DNA of 64,000 bases. Source: Dastarcus helophoroides. Its lineage: Eukaryota; Arthropoda; Insecta; Coleoptera; Bothrideridae. The stretch is from NCBI GenBank assembly GCA_028583605.1, contig CM053336.1, positions 29,284,350 through 29,348,349 of the forward strand, read 5' to 3'. Made by a program: the position numbers and the translations under genes. This document shows, one piece after another, positions 22,100 through 33,142 of this stretch; the stretch's first letter is position 1, and each line of letters opens with the position of its first letter. The notes beneath the pieces were generated by a model. The model searched no databases, had not been told where the DNA came from, and saw only the letters and a list, made by a program, of their open reading frames with translations.

Positions 22100-25000
22100 C
22101 TAGCGAATGTCACCCGACCCCACTTATTACTTTTTTATCGTGTATAGATTTTTTTCATTTCGATAATTTCAATTGTTTTTTAAATTTTTGTAATTTTAAC
22201 TTTCTTTTTTACCAAAATTTCGATTTTTTTTAAAATTTGAAATACTTTAAAATTTCGAATATTTTAAAAATGTCGAGTTTTTTAAATGGTTTAATTTTTC
22301 TCAAAATTTCGACTTTTTGATCAATATCAAATTAATATTTAACCGAGTAAAAGGTAAAAAGTTTGACTTCTTTTAAATGTTTGACTTTTTTTCAAAATTT
22401 CAACTTTATCCAAAATTTCAACAATTTTCAAAAATTGTAACTTTTTTCAAAATTTCGACTTCCTTGGAATTCTTCCTTCCTTGAAATTTTTGACCTTTCT
22501 GATAATTTCGACTATTTTTAAAATTTTGCTTTTCGAATAATTCAGATTTTTTTAAAATTTGACTAAAAAAAGTTTTGGTAAGATCAAATTTTTTTAAAAG
22601 TTTGATTGTTAAAAATTTCGATTTTATTTAAAAATTTTGACTTTAACTAGAACTTTTTAAGACTTAAATATTTCAACTTTTTTCAAAATATCTACTTTTT
22701 TGAAAACTTGAATTTTTTAAGTTCCTACTCTTCAGAAAATTTTTATTTGTTTTGAAAATGTCAATTTTTTTTAAATTTTAACTTTTTTAATGATTTACAC
22801 CCTTAAAAATTTAGGCTTTCTTTAAAAATTTTAAAATAGTTGAATTCTTTTCAATTTGGACATTTTTGTAATATTTTGACCAAGTTTGGAAATTTTAAAC
22901 TATTTGTCAAGTTTTCATTTTTTTTAATTAAATTTCAAATGATTTTGGATAATTTTAACATTTTTTCAAATTTCAAAACACATTTGTTTTAAAACTTGAA
23001 GATTTTTTAAGTTTTTTTTATTTATACTTAAAATTTTTTACGTGTTTTCAAATTTCTTGACTTTTTTCAAAATTCTAATTTTTTTGCAAATTTCAACCCT
23101 AAAATTTGGACTGAAAATTTCAGCAACTATTTTTCAAAATTTCAAATTTTTTTGGGACAGCGTAATTTGTTTTTAAATTTTGTTTTTTTTCAAAATTTCA
23201 TAATTTTCGCAAACTTCCGTTTTTTTTTGAAAATTTAGATTTTTTTTGAAATTTTGTCTTTTTTTGGACTTTTTGAATATTTTGTAATATTTTGAATTTT
23301 TGTAAAAATTTTAAAATTTTAGCCAAATTTGGACTTTTTTCAAAAATTTTAATTTTTCATAAAAGTTTTCATCCTAAAATTTTGGCGAATAGGTCGTAAT
23401 TCTTTGAAAGTTTTGCCTATTTCTAAATTTTTCGTTTTTTTTTTCAAAGGGTCATTTTTGCAAAATTTCGACTATTTTTTAAAATAACAATTTTTTTTAA
23501 TATTTCGTTTTGATCAAAATTTTGTTGTTTTTGTAAAATTTCGATTTGTTTTGACTATTATTTTACTTTTCAGCATTTCTTCAAAATTTTTAGCTTTTTA
23601 TAAAAATTATCGTTCAAAAATGTTGACTTTTTTTAAGAACGTTCAACTTTTTTGAAAATTTAACTATTCAAAATTTCGGCTTTTTTGAAAATTTTGACTT
23701 TTCTATTATTTTTGACATTTCTTCAGTATATTTAAAAGTTTCAAAAACTTTGAAGATTTGACCAAAAATATCTCAATTTTTTTTTAAATTTCGCCCTTTT
23801 AAAAAGAATTTGAATTGTTTTTAAAAATGTCGGTAATTTTTCCGAACTCTTAAATTTTTTGAAAATGTCAACATTTCCAATATAACAATTTTTTCAAAAT
23901 TTTGACCTATTTTTGAAAATCGTTATATTCTTTTTTGGAAATTGTAACTGTCTACGACATTTCAGGCATTTTTAAAAATTTCGACTTTTCTTCAGTAACT
24001 TGGGCCTTTAAATTTTTGACTTAAAATTGAAACTTTTCTTGAAAATTTTGTCAATTTTCAAATTTTAGTCTCCTCCTGAAAATTTGCAATTTTTAGAACT
24101 TTCTGCCTTTGTTTCAAATTTTTTGAAAATTTCATTTGTTCCCAAATTTCAGCATTCTCCAAAGTTTCAACTTTTTAGAAGACCATCTTTTAAAATGTCG
24201 ACATTTGTCAAAAATTTCACTAAAATGTTACAAAAATGTATTTAGAGCTATAAATTTTTTACCATTTTTTTAGATCACTAAATTGTGCTGAGTATGTGGA
24301 GACGACACGATGATTCATTGGAAAATTGGGACAATACAGGTACACCATCAAGGCGAGGAATAACAATATTTTAACCGAGATTCTCCCAACAAAATCCGAG
24401 TATACTGTAATTAATAAAATATTAATTATTGGTATCACAGTTAATGTAAATAAATAAATAAAAGATGTTTCAGGTTTTCTATTTATTTCCTTTAATTTAC
24501 GAAAGCAGTAGAGACATGGGCCTTCTTACTAATGTTATATTGCGTCCCAAATTAAAAGCGGGTAAATTTTAAATCGGCCAAATTTACAATCGATAAAACT
24601 GGTGAAATGAATTTTCCAAATTTCAGGTCTGCAACGTCGATAGTTAAAGTTAGAATAATTACTCTAAGAGGTTAAGCGAGTTTCAAGCCCTTCCAAAATC
24701 CCAAATAGATAACAGTAATTTGGGAGAATAGGATTAATTTTTGGAAAGCTATAACTTAAATTCTTTCCCAAATTTTTAAATTTTGCATTTTGACCTTTTC
24801 TAGATCTTTGAATTTTTTTCATATTTAGAAGCAAAATTCTTAAAAAATCGAAGAATTTGACAGGTCAAACAAATATTACCTTTCATTTATACTTCTTTTG
24901 AAAGTCTGGAATATTCTTCGAAATGCACTTTATTCAAAATTTTGATTTTTTTAATCTTTTTGAAAATATGTTTTTTGTGAAAGGCTGTTATTTTTTCCAG

Positions 25001-26110
25001 ATCTAAATTATATTTCAAAATTTAGAGAGCTTTTTAAAATTTGAATCTTCCCTGAAAATTGCCACTTTCCAGAATTTAGATGTTTTCAAAAATTTCGACT
25101 TGTCTGATAATTTCCACATTTCCTCAAAATTTCCAATCTATCAATAATCCTTTTTTTTAAATCATCTTACAAAATAATTTCGAAATTTTTGGAAATTTTG
25201 ACTTTTTTAAGTTGAATTTTTTTAAATTTTGGGCTGAAAATTTCAAAATTTTCTGGAAATTTTGATATTTTTTAAACAGTTCGCGTATGCTTTATAATTT
25301 CCACATTATTTTAAATTTCAACTATTTTTTTTAAATTGCTACCTTTTGCAACTTTAAATTTTTTAACTTCTAAAATGTTGAAATCTTTTTTCAAAATTTA
25401 TTTTTTTTAAATTTGGATTTTCATGAAAAATGGGTTTTTTTTTAATATTGCTAAAGATTCAGATTTTATTTCAAAATTTCGACTTTTTATCAAAATTTTT
25501 ACTGCGGTCAAAGTTTAGGCTTTTTAATTAAATCCTATTTTAAAAAAAATTCACTAGTTCTTCAAAATTTCGACTGTTTTGAAAATCTCTGAAGTTTTCA
25601 TCAAAATTTCAATTTTTATTTTGAAAATTAGTACGATTTCAGAGATTTCTATTTTTCTTTTGAAAATTTCGATGTTTTAAAAATTAACTTTTTGAATTAC
25701 AATTTTTTTATACATGTTTGGATATTTTTTGACATTTTGACTTTTAAAAGTTTTGATTTTCATTTTTTTTAATTAGCGCTACTTTAGAATGTTCGCCTTT
25801 TTTTGAAAATTTCCATCATTTTTCAAATCTAGATATTTCTTAAAATGCTTGTTTTTTTAATTTCAGACTATTTTGCAAAATTTCAACTTTTTAAAATTTC
25901 GCAATCTCAAAATTTTTGAAAATTTTACATTTCCTATGAAAATTTCGATGTTTTTCAAAAATTTGACTTTTTCAAGTTTGTTTTTTCCAAAATTTGAACC
26001 ATTTTTTTTAATTCTCATAATGTACACTTTACAGATAAATTTCATGCTTTTTTTTAATTTCAAGCTCTTTCTTAGCATTAAATGAAAATAAATAAATAAA
26101 AAAGACATAA
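22100..26110. repeat. ~4-kb degenerate AT-rich repeat, TTTTTnAAAATTTCGACTTTTT-like
   Basis: Dozens of imperfect copies of words such as AAAATTTCGACTTTTT, AAAATTTTGAC and TCAAAATTTCAACTTTT occur at irregular 20-35-bp spacing. The signal is strand-asymmetric: the GAC/AAC trinucleotides and T-runs stay on the + strand throughout. It is interrupted at 24240-24640 by ordinary sequence. The same word family reappears at 55980-56400 and 56600-57020. It has no coding meaning; frames found in it are chance. Confidence 0.7.
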
Positions 26111-26366
26111 AAAAGAACTGCGTCTGTTTTCTATTTTATTTTAAAGCAGCTTTTTACATGGTTACATTATTTCATACAATAAAATGTAACATAAAAAATG
26201 AAGGAAACAGGTTAATATTTAGAAAGATCAAAAATGCTTCAAATGTTGACACCTCATTCAGTTCATTTTGATTGTTGCTAATTTCCACAAATCCTTCTTT
26301 AATGCTTTGTTGTAATGTGGTGTTCGAAAGATTTTAACTTTTAGGTGTAGCCAGCAATTTCATTAT

Positions 26367-26575
26367 TTTTACTCATTAGTCAGTAATACTGTACCTGGCT
26401 TTCAATGGGCCCTGTGAAGAATATTAAATTTAGACCTCGCAAAAAACAATAATTTCATACATACCACCTGAACATAATTTCGACAATTAAAAAAAAGTCA
26501 TCATTGTCTTAAACACTTTTGTGTCCTATTCTTATCTTGCACCCTGTGCATTTGCACCTGCCTCTCTACAGCCCT
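26367..26575. mobile_element. Possible short non-autonomous hAT (MITE)
   Basis: About 200 bp opening CAGTAATACTGTACCTGGC...CAATGGGCCCTGTG and closing GTGCATTTGCACCTGCCTCTCTACAGCCCTG. These resemble the left and right ends of CAGTGGCGTAG-class hAT elements (internal GGGCCCTGTG and GCACCTG...CTACxCCxCTG). Ends are degenerate and no convincing 8-bp duplication was found. Confidence 0.35.
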
Positions 26576-28123
26576 GGTAATCAATGAACAAAATAGTTCC
26601 TTAAAAACTTCGTTGTTTCTGGTCTGTAGTGTAAAGTTGCACATTTTGTTGAAAATATCCTTCTCTAATTTCATTATTCTGAAGTTGGTAAGTTACTGAA
26701 GAATTTCAGTGTGATATCTTTGCAGATTTACAACACCTAGTTTAAAAATATATTAAAAATTGCTTTGATTTTATGATTTATGTGTTACCTTGAAAAATGA
26801 TTGGATCCTATCAGATTTCGATGTACATCTGTCCTATTTTTTCTGGATATAATGCTTTTTACTCTCACATTTTGTGAATCATGTATCCCATTGATTCAAA
26901 CCAGTGTTCAACTGAGATGACTTTAATTGTGTTCAAGGATGTACAAGTAGATGCAACTAAAATACTAAGTTGCTGCTGAACTTATCACATGAATGTTCTT
27001 GGTGAACTTTCCATTATTGCTTCAGCCCCTGCATCAGCATTGTTTGCGCATTTTCCTTGTGCTCCAGCAGACTCAGTTTTCTTAAAGTGCAGGAAATCTC
27101 CAACAAAATTAAGAAAATCACTCTGCAAATATCTCATGCTCAAGCGAGCTTGTGCAGTAGTTTCCTCTGTGCCCCACTCTACCAACTTTTTGCGGCACGA
27201 TCTGCTTCACTAAACAAATTTGTAACTATCCATAGTTTTCAAATAGTGCACAAAATCCACAAAGAAGTTATGGCATTTAGTCCCCAAGTCCTCGATGCAA
27301 TTTCACACGAAATAAACCCACTTTCGATCACCATTCACCTTTTGATCAGTTCGAGATCGTTCCATAAGAACCACTGCTACAAACATTTTTTGTTTCAAAT
27401 GAAAACCATCGTAAAGAAAGAACAAACAGCGGCAGCACTATTTCACCACGGTATTCGTTTAAAAAGCAGGTAGGAAACCTCCGTAATGAAAAGCAGAGCA
27501 TGATAAACAAAACCACAAAAATTGACACTATTGACAGTTGACAATGGCAGGTGACCATTGAACTACTTTTAGTTCATAGATAACAATATGTAATAAGAAA
27601 TCGCCTGCCTTTTCGTTTTTCGTTACTTGCTCTTGCTTTCGTTCGCTATAACCTCTTCTAACAAGTCATTAGACAATCAAAGCACACTGGATGACTTTTT
27701 TACTTAAACACTGAATAGTTCATTCTGCAGCCGCCACCCGGATTTTGATCGTATTACATCAAACATTAAATTCTTTTATCTATTATAATTATTATGCATT
27801 CCTGCAATTCGCATTAGATATGTTAAATGATTTTAAATCTATTTATCATGTCTAACAGCGTTGATTCAATCAACACTAACAGTATAACGACAATACTTTA
27901 AAATTTTGGCAACGTCGCATCCAAGCTGACAGAGGTCAAATTGGATATGTCATACCATATACTTAATAAGTATATGTATCATACGAAGCTACATGACCGC
28001 CAGTGGCAGCCTGAAAAGGGGTTTTAATTATGATTTGAAATGATTTTTTTTTCGGCGAAAATGTATTATAAACATATATTTTTAATAGCGGATTCGTATC
28101 ATACTCATTTTTCTCTACCTTCT
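26576..28123. other. Unassigned DNA in the right part of the TIR-bounded interval
   Basis: Overlapping frames on both strands at 26985-27558 (66-138 codons) lack recognisable motifs. 26980-27480 has a somewhat coding-like composition but frequent stops in any single frame. No function assigned. Confidence 0.3.
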
Positions 28124-28158
28124 GTTAAAATTAATGACATTATGACTGAATCACCCTG
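28124..28158. repeat. Right terminal inverted repeat (35 bp)
   Basis: Perfect inverse of 19742-19776, ending ...GAATCACCCTG before TA. Confidence 0.9.
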
Positions 28159-28790
28159 TATTATCTACACCAACAAATATCGCATTACAGACGAATTCAA
28201 CTATATAAATATATGTAAATAATTGTAGGTACCTGGAAAGCCTTTACAAGTTTTTTTTTAAGTAAACCTAATAAAAACACGTTTTTCATCATATATAGAT
28301 AGAGTCTTATGAAATACCTTGGACGTTGTTCGAAAGTATAAGTTTAAACAGCAAATTCAACCAAAATATGCTCATAATATACAATGATTCATATGTTGGT
28401 ATTGCATTTTTCCCGAGAAGTAAATGTATTGAACTTCAGGTTTACAATTTCAACCAAACAGCTTTTCAATAAAAAAACTATGCAAGCTGTAGCTTCGACA
28501 AAAATACTCTTTATGCTGAGATATATTTGCATAAAAGGTGATTGCATTAAGGTTACGATGCGACTGCATCCCCCCCCCCCCCCAGAAACCTCTGATTCAG
28601 GAAAAAATATCTAATAACATCGCAATTACATCTTAGTGTAGTTAGTTTAAAATCAACCACTATGAATAACAAGTGTAAAAATCAAACTTCAAAACACAAA
28701 AATTGCGAGAATAGAGAGACTCGTCGTTAGAAAAAGATTAATATTTTAAACAATATTAAAATAGCATCGGAGACGCAACATCAACAACAA
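28159..28790. other. Intergenic DNA with a poly(C) run
   Basis: No coding signal. A homopolymer of about 14-15 C lies at 28569-28583. The remainder is AT-rich and unassigned. Confidence 0.4.
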
Positions 28791-29231
28791 AACCAGGCCC
28801 TACAGCAGCATCTATCGAAAAAGTTGCCGCAGATCATCCAACAGTCATATCACCGAACCTCACAACCTCAGAACCTGCAACAGAAACCCCAAAATTACAC
28901 TCCACTGCAGCCAACGCAACTGCAGCACCAGGTCCAGTCACCACAGCCGCCAAAAGACCTGACCCCGCAGTCGTTTCAACAACAATCGTTGATTAGCCTA
29001 CTGGATTTCGACTTCCAGGGAATAATAGATCTTCTGTTAAACGAGGAGGGTCTACAACAACCCCTACTAAAGCAGCAGGAGCCGCTTCAGCAGACACCTA
29101 AACCTACCACATTTCCAGACCCCCCAGGAGCCGCCGAAGATGCAGACACAACTTCTGCAACACCAACATCAAAACCAGGCATCACGGCAGTGTCAACAGC
29201 AACAACCAGTTTCAAGATATCTGGGTCCTAA
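28755..29231 (+). pseudogene. Gln/Pro-rich low-complexity ORF, unassigned
   Basis: A frame rich in Gln and Pro (MPQIIQQSYHRTSQPQNLQQ onwards) ends at 29231 and is also open upstream of its first ATG. A parallel frame reads Thr/Ala/Pro-rich (AATETPKLH-like, TTAAKRPDPAVVSTT), so the CAG/CAA/ACA composition keeps more than one frame open. It may be a gag N-terminal linker or simple CAG-rich sequence. I do not recognise the family. Confidence 0.3.
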
Positions 29232-29304
29232 ACTGCCCCCTGGTGAGGAAGACCTACAATGTTCCACTCAAACACATATGCGAGGCAAAGATATGCTGTG
29301 ATTA

Positions 29305-29520
29305 ATGACAATATTAGATGATAAGGCTAGAAGGCAAATTGATTTATCCATGGTGCCGGCGAAAGAAAAGTCTTTTATGGATAAGTTACAATACATGATT
29401 TCAGTTGTGTTGAGGCAATGCCAAACTCTCACGCAGCACCACCAGGAGCATTGGAGGACGCTACAAATTGAAATAAAGGAGCTTCGGGGAAAAATCAAAA
29501 ACAAGGAAGTTCAATTAAAA
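29305..29520 (+). pseudogene. Short coiled-coil ORF, unassigned
   Basis: MTILDDKARRQIDLSM through KEKSFMDKLQYMISVVLRQCQTLTQHHQEHWRTLQIEIKELRGK is a helical, heptad-like segment. The remaining codons to the stop at 29562 (IETQNLSPETKKN) are Penelope 3'-tail sequence and not original. It lies just after the Gln-rich frame, and both may be pieces of one retroelement gag-like gene. No motif identifies it. Confidence 0.3.
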
Positions 29521-29625
29521 ATTGAAACACAGAACTTGTCCCCTGAAACCAAGAAAAATTAAAAAACACAACAAAGGTTGCTCTAACGCGTTTCGACAGC
29601 CAAGATGTCATCTTCAGAGAGAAAC
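29517..29625 (-). repeat. Penelope-like element 3'-end fragment
   Basis: About 107 bp match 477-585 with one substitution in the hairpin (CCAAGATGTC against CCAAGCTGTC). It includes the ~40-bp tail beyond the point where the + copy at 6125 diverges. Severely 5'-truncated insertion, same strand as the 477-2143 copy. Confidence 0.85.
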
Positions 29626-30247
29626 AGTAACAGCAACACGTGCTTAACTCCCTATAATGGTCTTCGGACCTGGGGGAACGGGCGGTGAAGCAGCTTGCAA
29701 AATTATTCGGCCGGCGAGGTATACTAGCTGACCTGTCAGCTGTTGCCTCGTCGGCATTTTTTATGCCAAAAATTATTATTTTTGGAACTGCAAATAAGGG
29801 TATGGTGGATACCCAAAACAAGAAGGCAGGTTCGCCCTCAGAGGAAAGATCTGCGGAGCGAGGAATTAACACCTCATGCTCGGGAACCGACCGCTGAACG
29901 AGGAGACCGCCAGAAGGTTTGGGATCCATGCCCAGTCCTTATTGCAAAATGCTGGAGTGGTCGAGCCTGGGCAAGACCACATGCCGGAAAAGGTCTCCAA
30001 CGGAGGCTCAAAGGGCCACGGTGGATGCTCTGTACCCACGGATGCAGAAAGTCCACTGACCGTATGGCGTTGAGAGTCCTACGGAAGAAATTCCGGAGAG
30101 GGAACGCCAACGGTGAGCTTGCCTTAGCCGGCCGGCTCGCGGGGAGAAAACCCCAGGAAGGAAACTTCGTAAACAAACCTCCTATGCCTAAGGTCGGAAG
30201 AGAAAACGGATAGGTGCCGGGGGCTGCAAGGTCAGTGGAGTAAATGC

Positions 30248-31855
30248 ATGACCATGAACCACCAACCTGTGCAGGAACTGTCAACCTGTACAGTATCAGT
30301 GACTTTACCCGGAAAGACAAAAACGGGTACGACCAACTTTGTCATCTACTCCTGGGAACTTAATATGAGCTCTTCACAAAACATAGTTATTGAACACCAT
30401 ACAGCTGAGGAAACTCAGCTATCACTGCCTAAAGTACCCTCAGGAACCGAAGGCAAGACAAATCAAGAACGGGAAGGAGGAGCGCAAGCCCTTCCCACCG
30501 TTCTTCTTGAACGCACAACGATCTGCGCGATGCGGGTCAAGAAACCACACGGGGCACCAGGGACTGAGAGGTATGTAGGTCCCTTAATCGAACACACTAC
30601 AGCAAATCTGAGGGGAAAGAAAAGATCTTCGGACCCCAAAGAGGCGCCAGGTGCCCCCTGCAAAAAGTCAAGGACTCGGACTAAGACCGAAAGCGACGCG
30701 AGCGGGGTAAAAACCGTAAATGAGGCACTCGCCGTAGGTTCGGAAGCCGGTCCATCGGGCATTGAACACAAAACGGCAAGCCTCATCATTGATGAGGTAA
30801 GCCAAGCTGCGCCAGACCTTAGATCTGCCGCGGAAAGAATTTCGAAGGCAACTACACGCCGAAACGGCGGGAGAGTGCGGTTCAACAGACCGGAGCAGGA
30901 GGAAGTTAAAATCCTCCTGAAAACCGTGCTGGAGGGCTGCCAGGGCCTGTCTGAGGCGGCCAGTGCTCTGAAGGCCAAAGAGGAAGGCTGGAGGCAGTGG
31001 GTCGCTGAAAAAGCCAAATCCCCAGTTGCCAAAATAACGGCAACAAAGGAGAAGAAGCAGGCGCCTGCCAAAGAGACGACCCTCCAAGGCGTTTCAGAAG
31101 CTGGTGCCCCTCGACTCCTGTCGCGGTCGGCTCCGATGGGCAAAGAAGAGCACCAGGAAAAGCGAAAGCATAAGCCCAAGAAATTAAAGCCCGACAAAAA
31201 TGGCTATAGCACCATTGTGCTCAGTGGCGGACGGGGACCGGTGGAGGTGAGGAAACTCATCTCCCGGGTCGTCGACGCCAGGGACATTGGGGGCCCCTTG
31301 AAGAGGGTCATTGTACCCGATAAAGGGGGTGTGGTACTGATCAGCAATAGCGCAGATCAAAAAGAAGCCTTAGAGAGAATAATCAGGTCGAAGGGTTACT
31401 TTGAAGTCATCGGCGGAAAAGTAAAGGCCCTTCCCAGAGTAACAGTAACCGGGGTAACCGAAGGCTACTCCGGGGAAGATCTCCGAGAGGTCATTTATGA
31501 TCTCAATGACGATCTCTCTAGGGTGGTTAATAAGGAGGATTTTGAGAGCAAATTTCAATTCCTCGTTAAAAGGAAAAGCAAAAGTGGTAGGTCGGAGAAT
31601 TACACTTTTGCAGTTGAACGAGGGCTCTATGACATAGTCATGGAGCTTCAAAGACTCACGGTTGGGCTAACGAGCCATCCGCTGCTAGGTGACCCCGGTC
31701 GCGTGGCAACACGCCACCGGCATAATAGGAGCGGTCCACAGCGGGTAGGCATGGTCGAAAGCCCACACCGTGAGAAAGAAAATAACACTGAGTCCTGTGG
31801 GTCGGAGCACGGGACCTCGTCCCAATGCTCCACGGGCTCGGGACCGGCGAATTAG
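30248..31855 (+). CDS. LINE ORF1 (gag-like) protein
   Basis: A 535-residue open frame, intact. The N-terminal 330 residues are basic, Ala/Lys/Glu-rich and low in complexity. A folded-looking region follows (NGYSTIVLSGGRG, KLISRVVDARDIGGPLKRV, GGVVLISN, LPRVTVTGVTEGYSGEDL, FKFLVKRKSKSG-like), resembling the RRM-like/gag central part of R1- and I-group ORF1 proteins that coat element RNA. Cys-His knuckles are not evident, and the C-terminus (from about residue 480) looks Arg/His-rich and may be frameshifted. Start at ATG 30248; an internal ATG at 30365 is possible. Confidence 0.65.
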   Translation: MTMNHQPVQELSTCTVSVTLPGKTKTGTTNFVIYSWELNMSSSQNIVIEHHTAEETQLSLPKVPSGTEGKTNQEREGGAQALPTVLLERTTICAMRVKKPHGAPGTERYVGPLIEHTTANLRGKKRSSDPKEAPGAPCKKSRTRTKTESDASGVKTVNEALAVGSEAGPSGIEHKTASLIIDEVSQAAPDLRSAAERISKATTRRNGGRVRFNRPEQEEVKILLKTVLEGCQGLSEAASALKAKEEGWRQWVAEKAKSPVAKITATKEKKQAPAKETTLQGVSEAGAPRLLSRSAPMGKEEHQEKRKHKPKKLKPDKNGYSTIVLSGGRGPVEVRKLISRVVDARDIGGPLKRVIVPDKGGVVLISNSADQKEALERIIRSKGYFEVIGGKVKALPRVTVTGVTEGYSGEDLREVIYDLNDDLSRVVNKEDFESKFQFLVKRKSKSGRSENYTFAVERGLYDIVMELQRLTVGLTSHPLLGDPGRVATRHRHNRSGPQRVGMVESPHREKENNTESCGSEHGTSSQCSTGSGPAN

Positions 31856-31879
31856 GAATATAGCGGAACGACAGCAGTG

Positions 31880-33142
31880 ATGCCCAGTTCACTAAAATTC
31901 CTCCAATTGAACACGGGACGCGGCCGCGAGGTCGTAGACCTTCTTCGCCGAAGAGCTGAGGTAAACGGCACTGACGTGTTACTGGTTCAAGAGCCATACA
32001 GCGCCATTTCCCCCACACAGGGCTGGAGGGCGTATGGTGACTCGAGCACCAAATGTGTCACGCTAGTGAGGGATCAGCACGATTCTATCAAGCTGGAACA
32101 GTTTTGTGGCGACCGTATCATAACGGTGGCCATTGGGAAACTAGTGGTCGCCAACGCCTATGTGGAGAGGACGAAAAGACTAGAGGAAACGCTGGTTAAA
32201 ATATCCGAAATTGCGGCAAGGGGCCTACCCCTCGTCGTAGCCGGTGATTTCAATGCCAGGAACGCTGCATGGGGCCAGTTAGCCGGGGGTGATGATATCG
32301 GCATTGCGAGAGGGGATATGGTCATGGAGACCATATCCGCCTCAAACATAACGGTGGAAAATGACTGGGACTCCGCCCCGACATTTGAAACAGTTAATGG
32401 ACATAGCTGGATAGACCTCACACTCAGCAAAAGCGTGGAGGTATCGAACTGGTGCGTTTCGGAAGAAGAAACGCTCAGTGATCATAAACTGGTGAGCTTC
32501 GGGGTGTCCTCGGATACCAGTGGAGCTCACGAGGGAAATGTTATCAGGAGAGCCAAGTTTGATGTTTCCAGAGCGAACTGGGACAAATATGCCGAAGTAC
32601 TCAATAGTCTTGAACTCCACCACATTAGGCAATTGAACGCAAACGATGCGGCTGAACTGATCCAACACACAGCTATTAGAGCGTGTGTAGGAAGCATGCC
32701 TCAGCCAACCCGAAATCCCATCAGGCCACGGCCATGGTGGAACCAGGACCTCACGCTCAAAAAGCGAGAGGTAAACAAGGCCAGGAGAGTAGCTCAAAGA
32801 GAACGAGACCCTGGCAGAAAGACCGTGTTAGTAGGCACACACCGAGCACTAAAACGCGAATTTCGGAAGAAAATCAAGGAAACCAAGATCCGATCTCTTA
32901 GGAAGCTACTGAGTAGCTTTGACCCTAGGGAGCCATGGGGATTGGTCTACAAGATGATCTCCGGAAAACGCGACACGTCACAATGGTCTTCCGTGCAGCG
33001 TCCAGACGGAACTTGGACTCAAAATCGAATGCAAACGGCTCAAACCCTGCTTGAGAAGTACTTCCCCGGCCGGATAACGCGGTCAATGAGGAAATCAGGA
33101 ACCATGTTCCCCGATGGAACCTTGACCGCGACCTGGCTGTGA
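31880..33142 (+). pseudogene. LINE ORF2, endonuclease part
   Basis: 420 residues starting MPSSLKFLQLNTGRG. AP-endonuclease (EEP) motifs are in order: LQLNTGR (Asn), VLLVQEPYSA (catalytic Glu), VVAGDFNARNAAWG (Asp/Asn), GHSWIDLTLS, and LSDHKLVSF (Asp-His). A linker follows with RPRPWWNQDL and the basic KKREVNKARRVAQRE. The frame ends at 33142 just before the RT. The stop is a decay lesion, as the following sequence continues ORF2 in other frames. Confidence 0.85.

Larger units (their letters stand above)
19742..28158. mobile_element. 8.4-kb interval with perfect 35-bp terminal inverted repeats
   Basis: 19742-19776 (CAGGGTGATTCAGTCATAAT...) is the exact inverse of 28124-28158, and both ends are flanked by TA (19740-19741, 28159-28160). 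This is the layout of a Tc1/mariner-superfamily element. The interior holds a mariner-like transposase remnant near the left end and about 4 kb of AT-rich repeats, so it is an inflated element with nested insertions. Alternatively, two short elements may lie in opposite orientation. Confidence 0.6.

Noticed and set aside
25863..26108. Frames in the AT-rich repeat
   Set aside because: Lys/Phe/Ile-rich chance frames on both strands of the same low-complexity DNA.
26985..27558. Possible gene on either strand
   Set aside because: Overlapping frames on both strands, none with a recognisable domain or splice context.
29495..30320. Several frames in the LINE 5' UTR on both strands
   Set aside because: GC-rich DNA opens frames on both strands; none shows a domain.
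30463..31197. 244-codon - strand frame
   Set aside because: Antisense shadow of LINE ORF1; Leu/Ser/Arg-rich with no motif.
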